From: Skermanella aerolata KACC 11604
Lineage (GTDB): Bacteria; Pseudomonadota; Alphaproteobacteria; Azospirillales; Azospirillaceae
Length of the DNA: 64,000 nt
Direction of reading: 5' to 3'
Assembly (NCBI RefSeq): GCF_000936425.1
Contig: NZ_AVFK01000003.1
Span: 62,001 to 126,000, forward strand
Shown: positions 41,846 to 49,612 of the stretch, piece after piece
How the letters are laid out: every line of letters begins with the position of its first letter
How positions within the stretch are numbered: the stretch's first letter is position 1
The notes under the pieces: generated by a model
The model's database searches: none
Told to the model about the DNA's origin: nothing
What the model saw: only the letters and a program-made list of their open reading frames with translations
Made by a program: the position numbers and the translations under genes

Positions 41846-42690
41846 TGTTGTCTCACCGCTTCTTTGGAAACCGTCGTGATGAAGGACTGCACGCTTGAAT
41901 CGCGCTTGGTCGGATGAAGGTCATAGAAGCCGCGCAAGAGTTTAAGGAACTGGCCCTGTTTAAGGCGACTACTCCTTTTCTGAGTCACTGGCCATCCGTG
42001 GAAGCACGGCTCGCTTGACGCGAAGGCGTAGATCAGCGTCCGCGCGACACGATCGTCCGTGGGGATAACGCCGAAACGATGGGTGCCAGCATCGATGCGG
42101 CCCTCCGGGATGCTGAGGAAGGCATTGAGGGCGATGAACTCACCCTCCTCGCAAGCCATCACGCGTAGGTAGGCGGGATAGTCGAGGGTCGCTTCGGTTG
42201 CTATGTCACTGCCCGTCGCGACAGTAAACTCTCGGATCGGCGGCAGGTTGGGAAGTGGGTTCTGGCTCTTGAAACGGATGCCCATCGAGATGTTCGGTCC
42301 CATTTTGAACAGGACCTGGTTGACCGGCTGCGCAAGCACCGTTGCGATCACTCCGCCGTTCAGCACGGAATCGACCGTCGCCATGATCGTCGGCAATTCT
42401 TCGTCCCACAACGTTTCACTCAGCCCCAGGTCGATGAGGCCCATTGCCGTCGTCAGTTCATTGACGAAGTTGCGGGGCGCCTTTTCCGGATAGTTGAGAA
42501 AACTAGACAGGTTAGAATCGTACATCATGCCGCGTCCGAGTCCTCGGACTTCGCGTAATGCATTAATAAGATGGCAAAGCTCTTTTCGGCTCTGACTCTG
42601 GATCTCCTCGCCCGTTTCCGGAACGACGAAGCCATGTTTGCGAAGCAGGTTCTGGACGGTCAAGACCTTGTCCGAAAAGTTTTTGATCAT
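41842..42690 (-). CDS. Hypothetical protein with DUF4384-like segment, first gene of the caspase operon
   Basis: A 282-aa protein; the start is the ATG at 42688-42690, seven bases after AAGGAGGA. Residues 1-60 are helical and could be an effector or adaptor region (VLTVQNLLRKHGFVVPETGEEIQSQSRKELCHLI). Residues ~170-235 resemble DUF4384 (AYLRVMACEEGEFIALNAF, then GRIDAGTHRFGVIPTDDR, then LIYAFASSEP), a module often found next to or fused with bacterial caspases. The DUF4384 reading is moderate to weak. It has no membrane segment. Its stop overlaps the caspase start, so the three genes form one coupled operon. Confidence 0.7.
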   Translation of the reverse strand: MIKNFSDKVLTVQNLLRKHGFVVPETGEEIQSQSRKELCHLINALREVRGLGRGMMYDSNLSSFLNYPEKAPRNFVNELTTAMGLIDLGLSETLWDEELPTIMATVDSVLNGGVIATVLAQPVNQVLFKMGPNISMGIRFKSQNPLPNLPPIREFTVATGSDIATEATLDYPAYLRVMACEEGEFIALNAFLSIPEGRIDAGTHRFGVIPTDDRVARTLIYAFASSEPCFHGWPVTQKRSSRLKQGQFLKLLRGFYDLHPTKRDSSVQSFITTVSKEAVRQQ

Positions 42691-43259
42691 CACCCAATCC
42701 TCCTTCATTTCAAAGTTGAGTCGACGCTGGATTATCGAACTAAAGGCGTGCTTTATGTCAACATGTCTTTTAAAGTTGAATAAATTTATCGATATTACGT
42801 CCTAAAAGAGAATTTTTTGCCGCATTGCAGCAAATGCCTCCAGGATTGCGAAGAAGATCTATGGGGTTCCCCTCCAGATGAATTACCTCAAGTGTGACAG
42901 CGGCACCAGGTAAGCACAAGGCGTGAATAAAATTCTATAAGTCCAGATGCCCTGTGTTGATCTCACTCGAAGCACAACATATCGAAGCTAGGTGCCACGC
43001 CCGAAAACACAGATTTTAAAATTGCCGATCATCAAGTAAGAATATACGGCTGAATAAAATATTATAAATAATAATCTAAAGCGGCAGCAAGGCATCATCC
43101 AAAGAAGCATCTTCTATAAGATGGAATATTCTGTCATACCTTGCAAATATGTAGCTCGGCGGCAAAAATGATTGGCAGGCAAGGCGAGTACAACCGAATT
43201 ACCCATCTTTGGCTCTTGGTTTCGTCAGCAGAAAACCTTTTGTAAAAGGAGCAGCAGTC
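42691..43259. other. AT-rich intergenic region upstream of the caspase operon
   Basis: About 570 bases, strongly AT-rich from 42770 to 43150 compared with the genome average. It holds the candidate promoter of the leftward caspase operon at its left end. No gene is supported: a leftward 113-codon frame at 43134-43475 overlaps the rightward membrane-protein gene and lacks a ribosome site. Confidence 0.5.
42731..42761 (-). promoter_or_regulatory. Candidate promoter of the caspase operon
   Basis: On the minus strand, TTGACA (42761-42756) is followed after 19 bases by GATAAT (42736-42731), about 40 bases before the ATG at 42690. The octamer TCAACTTT occurs just upstream (42779-42772) and just downstream (42719-42712) of this pair, 60 bases apart, and may be a regulator site. 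The 19-base spacer is longer than ideal. Confidence 0.45.
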
Positions 43260-43649
43260 ATGACCGATAACCGGGACCCTGCATTCCATCTTTTCCGCTT
43301 CGCATTGGAAAGTGCCTTGATCGCTGTCAAGGCCACAGCTTTCATCGAGGAAATGGGTGCGTTGAAAATCAACCCCATGATCCAGAGTGGCTTGAATGAA
43401 GCCGTTCAGCAGATGACGGTGGCCGGAACGGTCAATCGTTTCGCCATAGTTCTCTGGGGCGAGTTGATGGCCCATGGCATAGCGTATTCTGCGCTCTGGT
43501 TAGTTGGCGTGATCGGCTGGGTCCTTCTGACTCAGCACCACGCCGTTTACTTGGCCGAAAGCACCGGCCGGCTGCTTCGCAGCCTCCAGGCAGCTTGCAG
43601 CAGCCGATTGAAGAAGCTTCGCGACATGAAGAACAGCGTCGGCAAGTAG
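43260..43649 (+). CDS. Hypothetical small membrane protein
   Basis: A 129-aa protein starting at the ATG at 43260, after an AAAAGGAG site. The N-terminal ~55 residues are amphipathic (FHLFRFALESALIAVKATAFIEEMG). A membrane helix follows (GIAYSALWLVGVIGWVLLT, ~75-93), then a basic tail (SRLKKLRDMKNSVGK). I do not recognise a family. It lies at the edge of the AT-rich block, divergent from the caspase operon, but its own codon use is closer to the host. Confidence 0.6.
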   Translation: MTDNRDPAFHLFRFALESALIAVKATAFIEEMGALKINPMIQSGLNEAVQQMTVAGTVNRFAIVLWGELMAHGIAYSALWLVGVIGWVLLTQHHAVYLAESTGRLLRSLQAACSSRLKKLRDMKNSVGK

Positions 43650-43872
43650 AAAAGGGTGTCCGTCCGTCCGTATTTCTTTGCCAGCGCATCTGAAGGCAGC
43701 GGACGGATTCACTCCCGGGGGTATCCATGATGCCGTTTTCACAACTGATGAAACATCCCGATGGTCGCATTTCGATTCAAAATCTGCCTGATTGAACTTA
43801 TGATACTGTCACGCGCGTGATGGTTGGGGAGGTCTTGCCAAGCCGCCGCCGGTAGGGAGAGTTGTTGGTACT

Positions 43873-45327
43873 ATGGGAAGAAGCGATCGTCAGCCTCTAC
43901 CGGCAGCACTGGCCTTGGTCATGCTGATCTACGCGGTGCTGGCGCCGTTGCTGATCAATACGGGCATCGCCGACAACGGCGATTTCTCCCGGTCGATGCA
44001 GTGGTTCATCGAGAAGCCGGCCGCCTTCGAGACCAACTGGCCGTCGGACGACGCCACCTGGGACCGCCGGTTCGCCAAGTTCTGGATCGACGAGTGGACT
44101 CCGAAGCCGGAACCCGCGCTGGGCGGGATGGAGAGCCGATCCTCTGCACAGCTGCTCAACATGGCGGGGATCGCGGCCAATGCCGCTGCCCGGACCGTCA
44201 CCGGAAACACCGGTTATTCGCTGCGGATCGCCTCCATTCCCGCCCGGATCGTTGAACTGGCCGCCTTCGCGGCTCTGGCGATCCTGTTCCACGCCGCGAC
44301 CGGAAGTGCCGCCCTGACCTTCGGGACGATGCTCTTCGTTTCGGCCGTCCTGCTTGATGTCAGCTACAAGGCCTTCTTCAACTCCTTCTACGAGGAGCGG
44401 GCCAGCCTGCTCTACCTGACGGTCCTGGTGCCCGCCGCCGTCCTGGCTTTCAGGGCGGCGGGCGGCTGGGGCTGGAAGATCCTGTTCGCGGCGGTGCTGG
44501 CGCTGTTCGCCACGTCCAAGGCCCAGTTCGCGCCGACGCCGGCGATCTTGCTGGCCGTGTTCCTGGCGCATTCCTGGGTATCGGGCATCCCCGGCCTGAC
44601 CTGGCGCAGGGCGCCGGCCTTTGCGGCCTTGTTCCTGGTGCCGCAGATCGTCGCGCTGGCAGCCACGTCCGGCTACGAGTTCCGCAACGTCAATGCCTAC
44701 AACGCGACGTTCATCGGCGCCCTGACCTTCAGCGAAGACCCCGGCCGGCATCTCGCCGATTTCCCGCCGGATGCGGCGCGCTGCATCGGCGTCAACGCCT
44801 TCGTGCCCGGCACCTGCTTCACGGAACTGGGAAGCCTGACCAGCCACGGCAAGGTCGTCTCGATCTACCTGAACGACCCGCCGGCGATGGCGTCCGCGGT
44901 GCATTTCGCTTCGGACGCCATGCAGGACATAGCGCTGGACGTCTACGGCAAGCGGCATCTCGACGGCCTGATAGAACCCCTGTTCGAGCCGTCTTTCTGG
45001 ACCACCGTCAAGGGTCTGCTGCCGACCGGGTTCGGCTTCTACTTGCTGGCCCTGGCGCTGTCGGGCGTGCTGCTGCCGATATCCAGAACAGCCGGATTGC
45101 GGGGCTTCGCGCTGGCGGCGCAGTTCCTGTGCGCCGTCGCCGTCAGCCAGACCGTCATCACCGTCGTCGGCGACGGCAGGGCGGAGATCGCGAAGCATCT
45201 GCTGGTCGGCAACTTCGCCTTCGATCTGGCGGTGGTCCTGACCGCCGGGTTGCTGGTCCGGGCTGTCGCGTCCAGCCCGGTGGCGTCCAGGGTCTTTCCA
45301 TCGCGCTTGACCGCGGTCAAGGGCTAG
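43873..45327 (+). CDS. Polytopic membrane protein, GT-C/WsfD-like
   Basis: A 484-aa protein with about ten to twelve hydrophobic helices. The N-terminal loop NTGIADNGDFSRSMQWF, placed right after the first helix, resembles the DNGDF-type motif of membrane hexose transferases (WsfD-like), where an early Asp is catalytic in GT-C folds. A long periplasmic segment (~285-350) follows the middle helices and includes two Cys (ARCIGV, GTCFTE) that could form a disulfide. The function is probably glycan transfer or flipping at the inner membrane. It is followed 26 bases later by nnrS on the same strand. Confidence 0.65.
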   Translation: MGRSDRQPLPAALALVMLIYAVLAPLLINTGIADNGDFSRSMQWFIEKPAAFETNWPSDDATWDRRFAKFWIDEWTPKPEPALGGMESRSSAQLLNMAGIAANAAARTVTGNTGYSLRIASIPARIVELAAFAALAILFHAATGSAALTFGTMLFVSAVLLDVSYKAFFNSFYEERASLLYLTVLVPAAVLAFRAAGGWGWKILFAAVLALFATSKAQFAPTPAILLAVFLAHSWVSGIPGLTWRRAPAFAALFLVPQIVALAATSGYEFRNVNAYNATFIGALTFSEDPGRHLADFPPDAARCIGVNAFVPGTCFTELGSLTSHGKVVSIYLNDPPAMASAVHFASDAMQDIALDVYGKRHLDGLIEPLFEPSFWTTVKGLLPTGFGFYLLALALSGVLLPISRTAGLRGFALAAQFLCAVAVSQTVITVVGDGRAEIAKHLLVGNFAFDLAVVLTAGLLVRAVASSPVASRVFPSRLTAVKG

Positions 45328-45353
45328 CCCGCCGGATCGGAGGATGGTGCGGC

Positions 45354-46598
45354 ATGATCGCGCCACCATCAGGAACTCCGTCCATGACCATTCCGACGCC
45401 AGCCCCGACCCCCGGTCCCGGCTTCGACACCTCCGGCCTCTTTCGGGCGCCGGTGCTGTTCGCGTTGGGCTTCCGGCCCTTCTACCTGCTGGCGGCCCTG
45501 CTTGCCGTCGCCTGGATCCCGCTGTGGGTCGCGGCGTGGCACGGCCATCTGGCGTTGCCGGCCGGTTTCAACCCGGCGGCATGGCATACCCATGAGATGC
45601 TGTTCGGGTTCACCTCGGCGGTCCTCGTGGGATTTCTGCTGACCGCGATCCCGAACTGGACGGGCCGGCCGACGATCGCCGGCGCTCCCCTGGCCGGGCT
45701 GGCGGCGCTGTGGATCACGGGGCGCGTGCTGATGCTGGCGGGCGACGACCTGCCCTGGCAGGTCGTCGCCGGAGTGGACGTGGCTTTCCTGCCGCTGGCG
45801 GCCGCCGCCATGCTGCCGCCGCTGCTGGCCGCGCGCAACCGTCGGAACATCGCCTTTCCCTTCGTGCTGATGGTGCTGGCATCGGCCAACCTGGCTCTTC
45901 ACTTGGATGCCGCCGGCGTCCTGTCAGTCGGCGCCGAGGTCACGCGGGGCGTGCTGGGAGTCATGATGATGATCCTGGTCGTGATGGGCGGCCGGGTGAT
46001 CCCGTTCTTCACGAAGAACCGGCTGCCGGCGGCCGGGGCCGGCATCGACAAGCGGCTCGACGGGCTTGCGGTCGCGGCGACCGTGGCGGCGGTGACGGCC
46101 TCTGTGCTGGTTCCCGGCAGCGTCGCCGGCGGACTTGCAGCCCTAGCCGCCGCGGCGCTGCTGATCGCCCGTGCGCTGCCTTGGAAACCGTGGGCGACGC
46201 TGAGGGTCCCGATGCTCTGGGTGCTGCATGCCGGGCACGCCTGGATCGCGGTAGCGCTGGCCTTGCGGGCCGCCTCCGACTTCGGGCTGGACCTGCCGGC
46301 CGGCACCGCCGATCATGCCTTTACGGTCGGCGGGATCGGGGTGCTGACGCTCGGCATGATGGCCCGTACCGCGTGCGGCCATACCGGCAGGCCGATCGAG
46401 GCGTCGCGCCTGATGACGGCAGCCTTCGCGATCATCAATCTGGCGGCGGTTGTCCGAGTCTTCGGGCCGGTGGCCTTTCCCGATGCCCATCCCCTGATCG
46501 GTGTTTCGGCCCTGCTCTGGGCGCTGGCGTTCCTGCTCTACCTGATCGAGTTCTCGCCGATCCTGACCAGCGCGCGGATCGACGGCCGGCCGGGCTGA
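45354..46598 (+). CDS. nnrS: NnrS-family haem/copper membrane protein
   Basis: A 414-aa membrane protein with about twelve helices. Family motifs include LFALGFRPFYLLAALLAV, WHTHEMLFGFTSAVLVGFLLTAIPNWTGRP (conserved His residues) and MMILVVMGGRVIPFFTKNRL. NnrS protects against nitric oxide and associated metabolic damage in denitrifiers. I start at the ATG at 45354 with GGAGG ten bases upstream; an ATG at 45384 is an alternative. A Crp/Fnr regulator (4252) is in the same window but 40 kb away, so a link is only possible. Confidence 0.93.
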   Translation: MIAPPSGTPSMTIPTPAPTPGPGFDTSGLFRAPVLFALGFRPFYLLAALLAVAWIPLWVAAWHGHLALPAGFNPAAWHTHEMLFGFTSAVLVGFLLTAIPNWTGRPTIAGAPLAGLAALWITGRVLMLAGDDLPWQVVAGVDVAFLPLAAAAMLPPLLAARNRRNIAFPFVLMVLASANLALHLDAAGVLSVGAEVTRGVLGVMMMILVVMGGRVIPFFTKNRLPAAGAGIDKRLDGLAVAATVAAVTASVLVPGSVAGGLAALAAAALLIARALPWKPWATLRVPMLWVLHAGHAWIAVALALRAASDFGLDLPAGTADHAFTVGGIGVLTLGMMARTACGHTGRPIEASRLMTAAFAIINLAAVVRVFGPVAFPDAHPLIGVSALLWALAFLLYLIEFSPILTSARIDGRPG

Positions 46599-46623
46599 AG
46601 GCGGCGCCGGCGACTTTCCGGTC

Positions 46624-48078
46624 TCAGGCGGCGTTCTCGCCGTTTGCCCGGTCGGTCGAAGCGTCCGTCTGCTGGGGTGCGCCGTTCCGGCTGCCCCGGA
46701 CCGTCACCCGGAAGGTCGTGCCCTTGCTGGCGGGAAGCATCTCCAGCTTGCCGCCGAGCTGGCGCGTCAGGGCCGTGACGATGCGCATTCCCAGCGTACG
46801 GGATTTCGCCGGATTGAAGTCCGCCGGCAGCCCGGGACCCTGGTCGCTGACGGTGAGCGCATAGCCGCCCTGGCCGCTCTCCAGTGCGACCTTGATGACG
46901 GCGGGGTCCGTATCGCGGTGCTTGATCGCGTTGGTGATCAGTTCGTTGGCGATCAGCCCCAGCGGTGCGGCATGGTCGATGTTGATCTCCAGCGGTCCCG
47001 CCTCCAGGACGAGGTCGCAGACGCTCATGCCGGAAGCTTCGGCCAGATCGTCGCACAGCTCCTCCAGGAACGCCGCGAAGTCCAGCGTGGAGAAGCGGTC
47101 GCTCTGATAGAGGCGGTAATGGACGCGGGCGACCGCCGCGATTCGGTCGGAGGCGTCCTTGAGCAGCGACTTGGCCAAGTTGTCGTCGATGCTCGCCCTT
47201 TGCAGGTTGAGCAGGCCTGATACGAGCTGAAGACTGTTCTTGACCCGGTGGTTGATTTCCCGCAGCAGCACTGTCTTGTCGGCGACCGCCTGCTCCAGCG
47301 CGTCGCGTACCCGCAGCCGCTCCGTCACGTCGCGCAGGATGCCCGTCACGAAGACGCGGTCTTCGCTCCGCCAGCTTGCCAGCGACAGTTCCAGGTTCAA
47401 TGGCGTGCCGTCCCGCGTTTGGCCGACCAGCTCGACAGGCTGCAAGGCCTCCTCGTTGATCGCCAGGGCCGCCTGGTTGCGCGGCCAGTGGACGCAGCCG
47501 GAGGCGGACAGCAGCAGGCCGATATCCTTGCCGATGGCTTCCTGCGAATGGACGTCGAAGATCCGCTCGGCCGCCGTGTTCATCCATTGCAGGGTGCCGG
47601 CGGCGTCCGTCGTGACGATGGCGTCCTGCGCCGTGTCGACCACCGCCCGGTACTTGGCGTCGCGCCTTTCGCGCAGCACGCGCTCGCGCGTCACCGTGAC
47701 CGTAATGTCGTTTACCTGGATCATGCAGCCGCCTGCGGCTTTTCCAGCCAGCGGGCGGATGATCAGGTTGTGCAGGAGCGGCCTGCCGTCGGGGAGGGTG
47801 AGCGGCAGCAGGCCGGCGTGCAGCGAATGGGTCAGGATGCTGGACGCGCCGGCCTGGAGCGCATCGTCCACGGCGCCGCGCAGCCGGCTGTCGGCTAGGT
47901 CCGGCAGCGCTTCCCACAGGGGTTTACCGGCCACGTCGGCGCGATCCAGGCCGCTGGCGCGCTCCATCCAGGCGTTCCACACCCCGACGCGGCACTCGTC
48001 GTCCAGAATGACGATTCCGGTATCCAGCGCATCCAGTATCGCGCCACCGGCCTGTGCCATGTCGAAAGACGCGTCCAT
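46624..48078 (-). CDS. PAS-domain sensor histidine kinase, HisKA_2 type
   Basis: A 484-aa soluble kinase with two PAS domains (~10-130 and ~140-255) and a HisKA_2/HWE-like core: His277 in LLREINHRVKNSLQLVSGLLNLQ, followed by the HATPase (NELITNAIKHRD, DQGPGLP). These kinases commonly phosphorylate stand-alone receivers in general stress or chemotaxis pathways. Its ATG overlaps the stop of the CheC gene by one base. The signal is unknown. Confidence 0.9.
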   Translation of the reverse strand: MDASFDMAQAGGAILDALDTGIVILDDECRVGVWNAWMERASGLDRADVAGKPLWEALPDLADSRLRGAVDDALQAGASSILTHSLHAGLLPLTLPDGRPLLHNLIIRPLAGKAAGGCMIQVNDITVTVTRERVLRERRDAKYRAVVDTAQDAIVTTDAAGTLQWMNTAAERIFDVHSQEAIGKDIGLLLSASGCVHWPRNQAALAINEEALQPVELVGQTRDGTPLNLELSLASWRSEDRVFVTGILRDVTERLRVRDALEQAVADKTVLLREINHRVKNSLQLVSGLLNLQRASIDDNLAKSLLKDASDRIAAVARVHYRLYQSDRFSTLDFAAFLEELCDDLAEASGMSVCDLVLEAGPLEINIDHAAPLGLIANELITNAIKHRDTDPAVIKVALESGQGGYALTVSDQGPGLPADFNPAKSRTLGMRIVTALTRQLGGKLEMLPASKGTTFRVTVRGSRNGAPQQTDASTDRANGENAA

Positions 48079-48737
48079 CAGCTTCCTTCGAACCCCTTCA
48101 GATACTCGCGTATCAGGGTCTTGATGGCGGCGATCGAGGGAAGATCCATCAGCAAGGCGATATAGCCGTTTATGCTCCTGGCCCGCACCGCGAAATCGAT
48201 CGTCAGGAAAAGCACCATTTCTCCGGGGTCTTCCTCCTCGTCGTCGCCGAGGAGCACCACCTGGCTGCTGCCGCGCATGACGCGGGGCAGCGACATGTTC
48301 AGGCTCTCCTTCAACATGTTGGCCATGACGACGAGGCAGCCGTTCAACACGACGTTGCCGATCTCCGCCAGCGCCTCCTGTTCCAGATCGACGATCTCAT
48401 CCAGCGACAAGGTGTCGTCGAGGATGCTCCTGACCAGTTCCAGGCTGGTCTTTTCCGGGAAGATCAGCAGCGCCTGACCGGAGAACGAGCCGCGGAAGTC
48501 CTGGCCTACGGCGACCAGGCTGCTGTTCTCGCGTCTCGACAGCCATTCGACGGCGCTGTCGCGGGTCATGATCTCGGTGCGGGGAACGGCGAGATGGACC
48601 TGATCCTTGACCATCCGGCTCAGGTTCTTGGCGGCGCGGCTGACGCCGATATTGATGATTTCAGTAAGGGCGTCGCGCTCCAGCTCGGTCAGGAGGCCGT
48701 CGCCGCCGGTCGGGACGCCGCTCTGGTCCGGGGTCAT
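48078..48737 (-). CDS. cheC: CheC-like phosphatase of chemosensory system
   Basis: A 219-aa CheC/CheX/FliY-type protein. The signature D/S-x3-E-x2-N-x22-P is visible in its two halves: ALTEIINIGVSRAAKNLSRMV and EALAEIGNVVLNGCLVVMANML, with matching Glu/Asn pairs that hydrolyse CheY-P. It starts at the ATG at 48735-48737, overlapping the receiver gene stop as ATGA. This suggests that CheC dephosphorylates the receiver encoded immediately upstream (48734-49117). Confidence 0.88.
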   Translation of the reverse strand: MTPDQSGVPTGGDGLLTELERDALTEIINIGVSRAAKNLSRMVKDQVHLAVPRTEIMTRDSAVEWLSRRENSSLVAVGQDFRGSFSGQALLIFPEKTSLELVRSILDDTLSLDEIVDLEQEALAEIGNVVLNGCLVVMANMLKESLNMSLPRVMRGSSQVVLLGDDEEEDPGEMVLFLTIDFAVRARSINGYIALLMDLPSIAAIKTLIREYLKGFEGS

Positions 48738-49117
48738 TTGCCGGCACGCCTGAGCTTGAGGGTGGCTCCCGACAGGAAGGCCGCCAGCGCTTCTTCCGAA
48801 ATCGGCTTTTCGACGAAGGCGGCGTCCAGTTCCCGGGCTCGGGCCAGTATGGCGTCCTGGGCATTGGCCGAAAGGATGGCGATCGGCATTTCCGGGTCGC
48901 GGTCGCGGATCTCCGAGGCGAGCCACAGGCCGTCGTGCTCCGGCATGTTGAAATCGATCAGGGCGATGTCGATGCCTTCCCCGTCCAGGAGGTCGAGGGC
49001 CTGTCCCGGCCCGGCCGCTTCGACGACCCGCCAGTCGGCCCGCGTCTTGACGAGGATGCTCTTCACAACCATCCGGGCGAGTTTGCTGTCGTCGACAACC
49101 AGCACAGTACGCGTCAT
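48734..49117 (-). CDS. CheY-like response regulator
   Basis: A 127-aa single receiver domain. The acidic pocket is VVDDSKLARM, the phospho-Asp55 is in IALIDFNMPEHDG, the Thr/Ser switch is AILSANAQD and the Lys is in VEKPISEE. No output domain is present. It is followed by cheC and the HisKA_2 kinase in one coupled operon, a plausible phospho-branch of the main chemosensory cluster, from which it is separated by a 255-base gap. Confidence 0.9.
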   Translation of the reverse strand: MTRTVLVVDDSKLARMVVKSILVKTRADWRVVEAAGPGQALDLLDGEGIDIALIDFNMPEHDGLWLASEIRDRDPEMPIAILSANAQDAILARARELDAAFVEKPISEEALAAFLSGATLKLRRAGK

Positions 49118-49372
49118 AAACCCTATACCTCAAATATGATCATCAGGCCACGGTCCTGATAATTCGATCTCCAACAGCATAAATGCTGAAGCCGCTTTCT
49201 ACCGCCCGTACGATGAAATGCGGTCATCAAGTCAGAATAATGCGATTCGATCGTTCACGGTTCCACATTTATATGGCAACGAAGCGCACCCTAATATCGC
49301 TATTCAGCTATCGATGCGCATAGTTCTTTTATTATAGCGAAGCGTCATATTTTTGATCGGAAGTATGTTTCA
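49118..49372. other. AT-rich intergenic region within the chemosensory cluster
   Basis: About 255 bases, notably AT-rich, between the STAS-like gene and the CheY/CheC/kinase unit, all on the minus strand. It probably contains the promoter for the latter unit. No hairpin or consensus promoter stands out. Confidence 0.4.
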
Positions 49373-49612
49373 TCATGAGCCTTGAACGATCGGAACGATC
49401 CATCGTTGGAGGAAGGAACTTTCAGGCACTCCCCGCATCGCCGGCCGGGCCGCGAGGAGCACCTGGACCAGGGAACTATGTAGCTGGCGGCAGGCGGTCC
49501 AGTCTACTGGGGCATTGGGATTGGCGAGGAGGAGATCGAGCAGCGCTTCCGCTTCATCGACCGGGCAATCCCCTTCCAGGACGATGACCCGGTCGGACAA
49601 ACGGACGGTCAT
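49373..49612 (-). CDS. Small STAS-like protein of chemosensory cluster
   Basis: A 79-aa protein. Its fold signs (VRLSDRVIVLEGDCPVDEAEALLDLLLA, VDWTACRQLHSSLVQVLLAARP) resemble a STAS domain, with ACRQLHSS in place of the usual D/S-containing phospho-acceptor loop. It starts at an ATG that overlaps the cheA stop as ATGA, so it is coupled to cheA. A small STAS or CheX-like partner next to cheA is seen in some alphaproteobacterial signalling arrays. The role is inferred from context. Confidence 0.65.
   Translation of the reverse strand: MTVRLSDRVIVLEGDCPVDEAEALLDLLLANPNAPVDWTACRQLHSSLVQVLLAARPAMRGVPESSFLQRWIVPIVQGS

Noticed and set aside
43134-43475. Leftward 113-codon frame overlapping the small membrane protein gene
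   Set aside because: No ribosome site and antisense to a gene with a good one.
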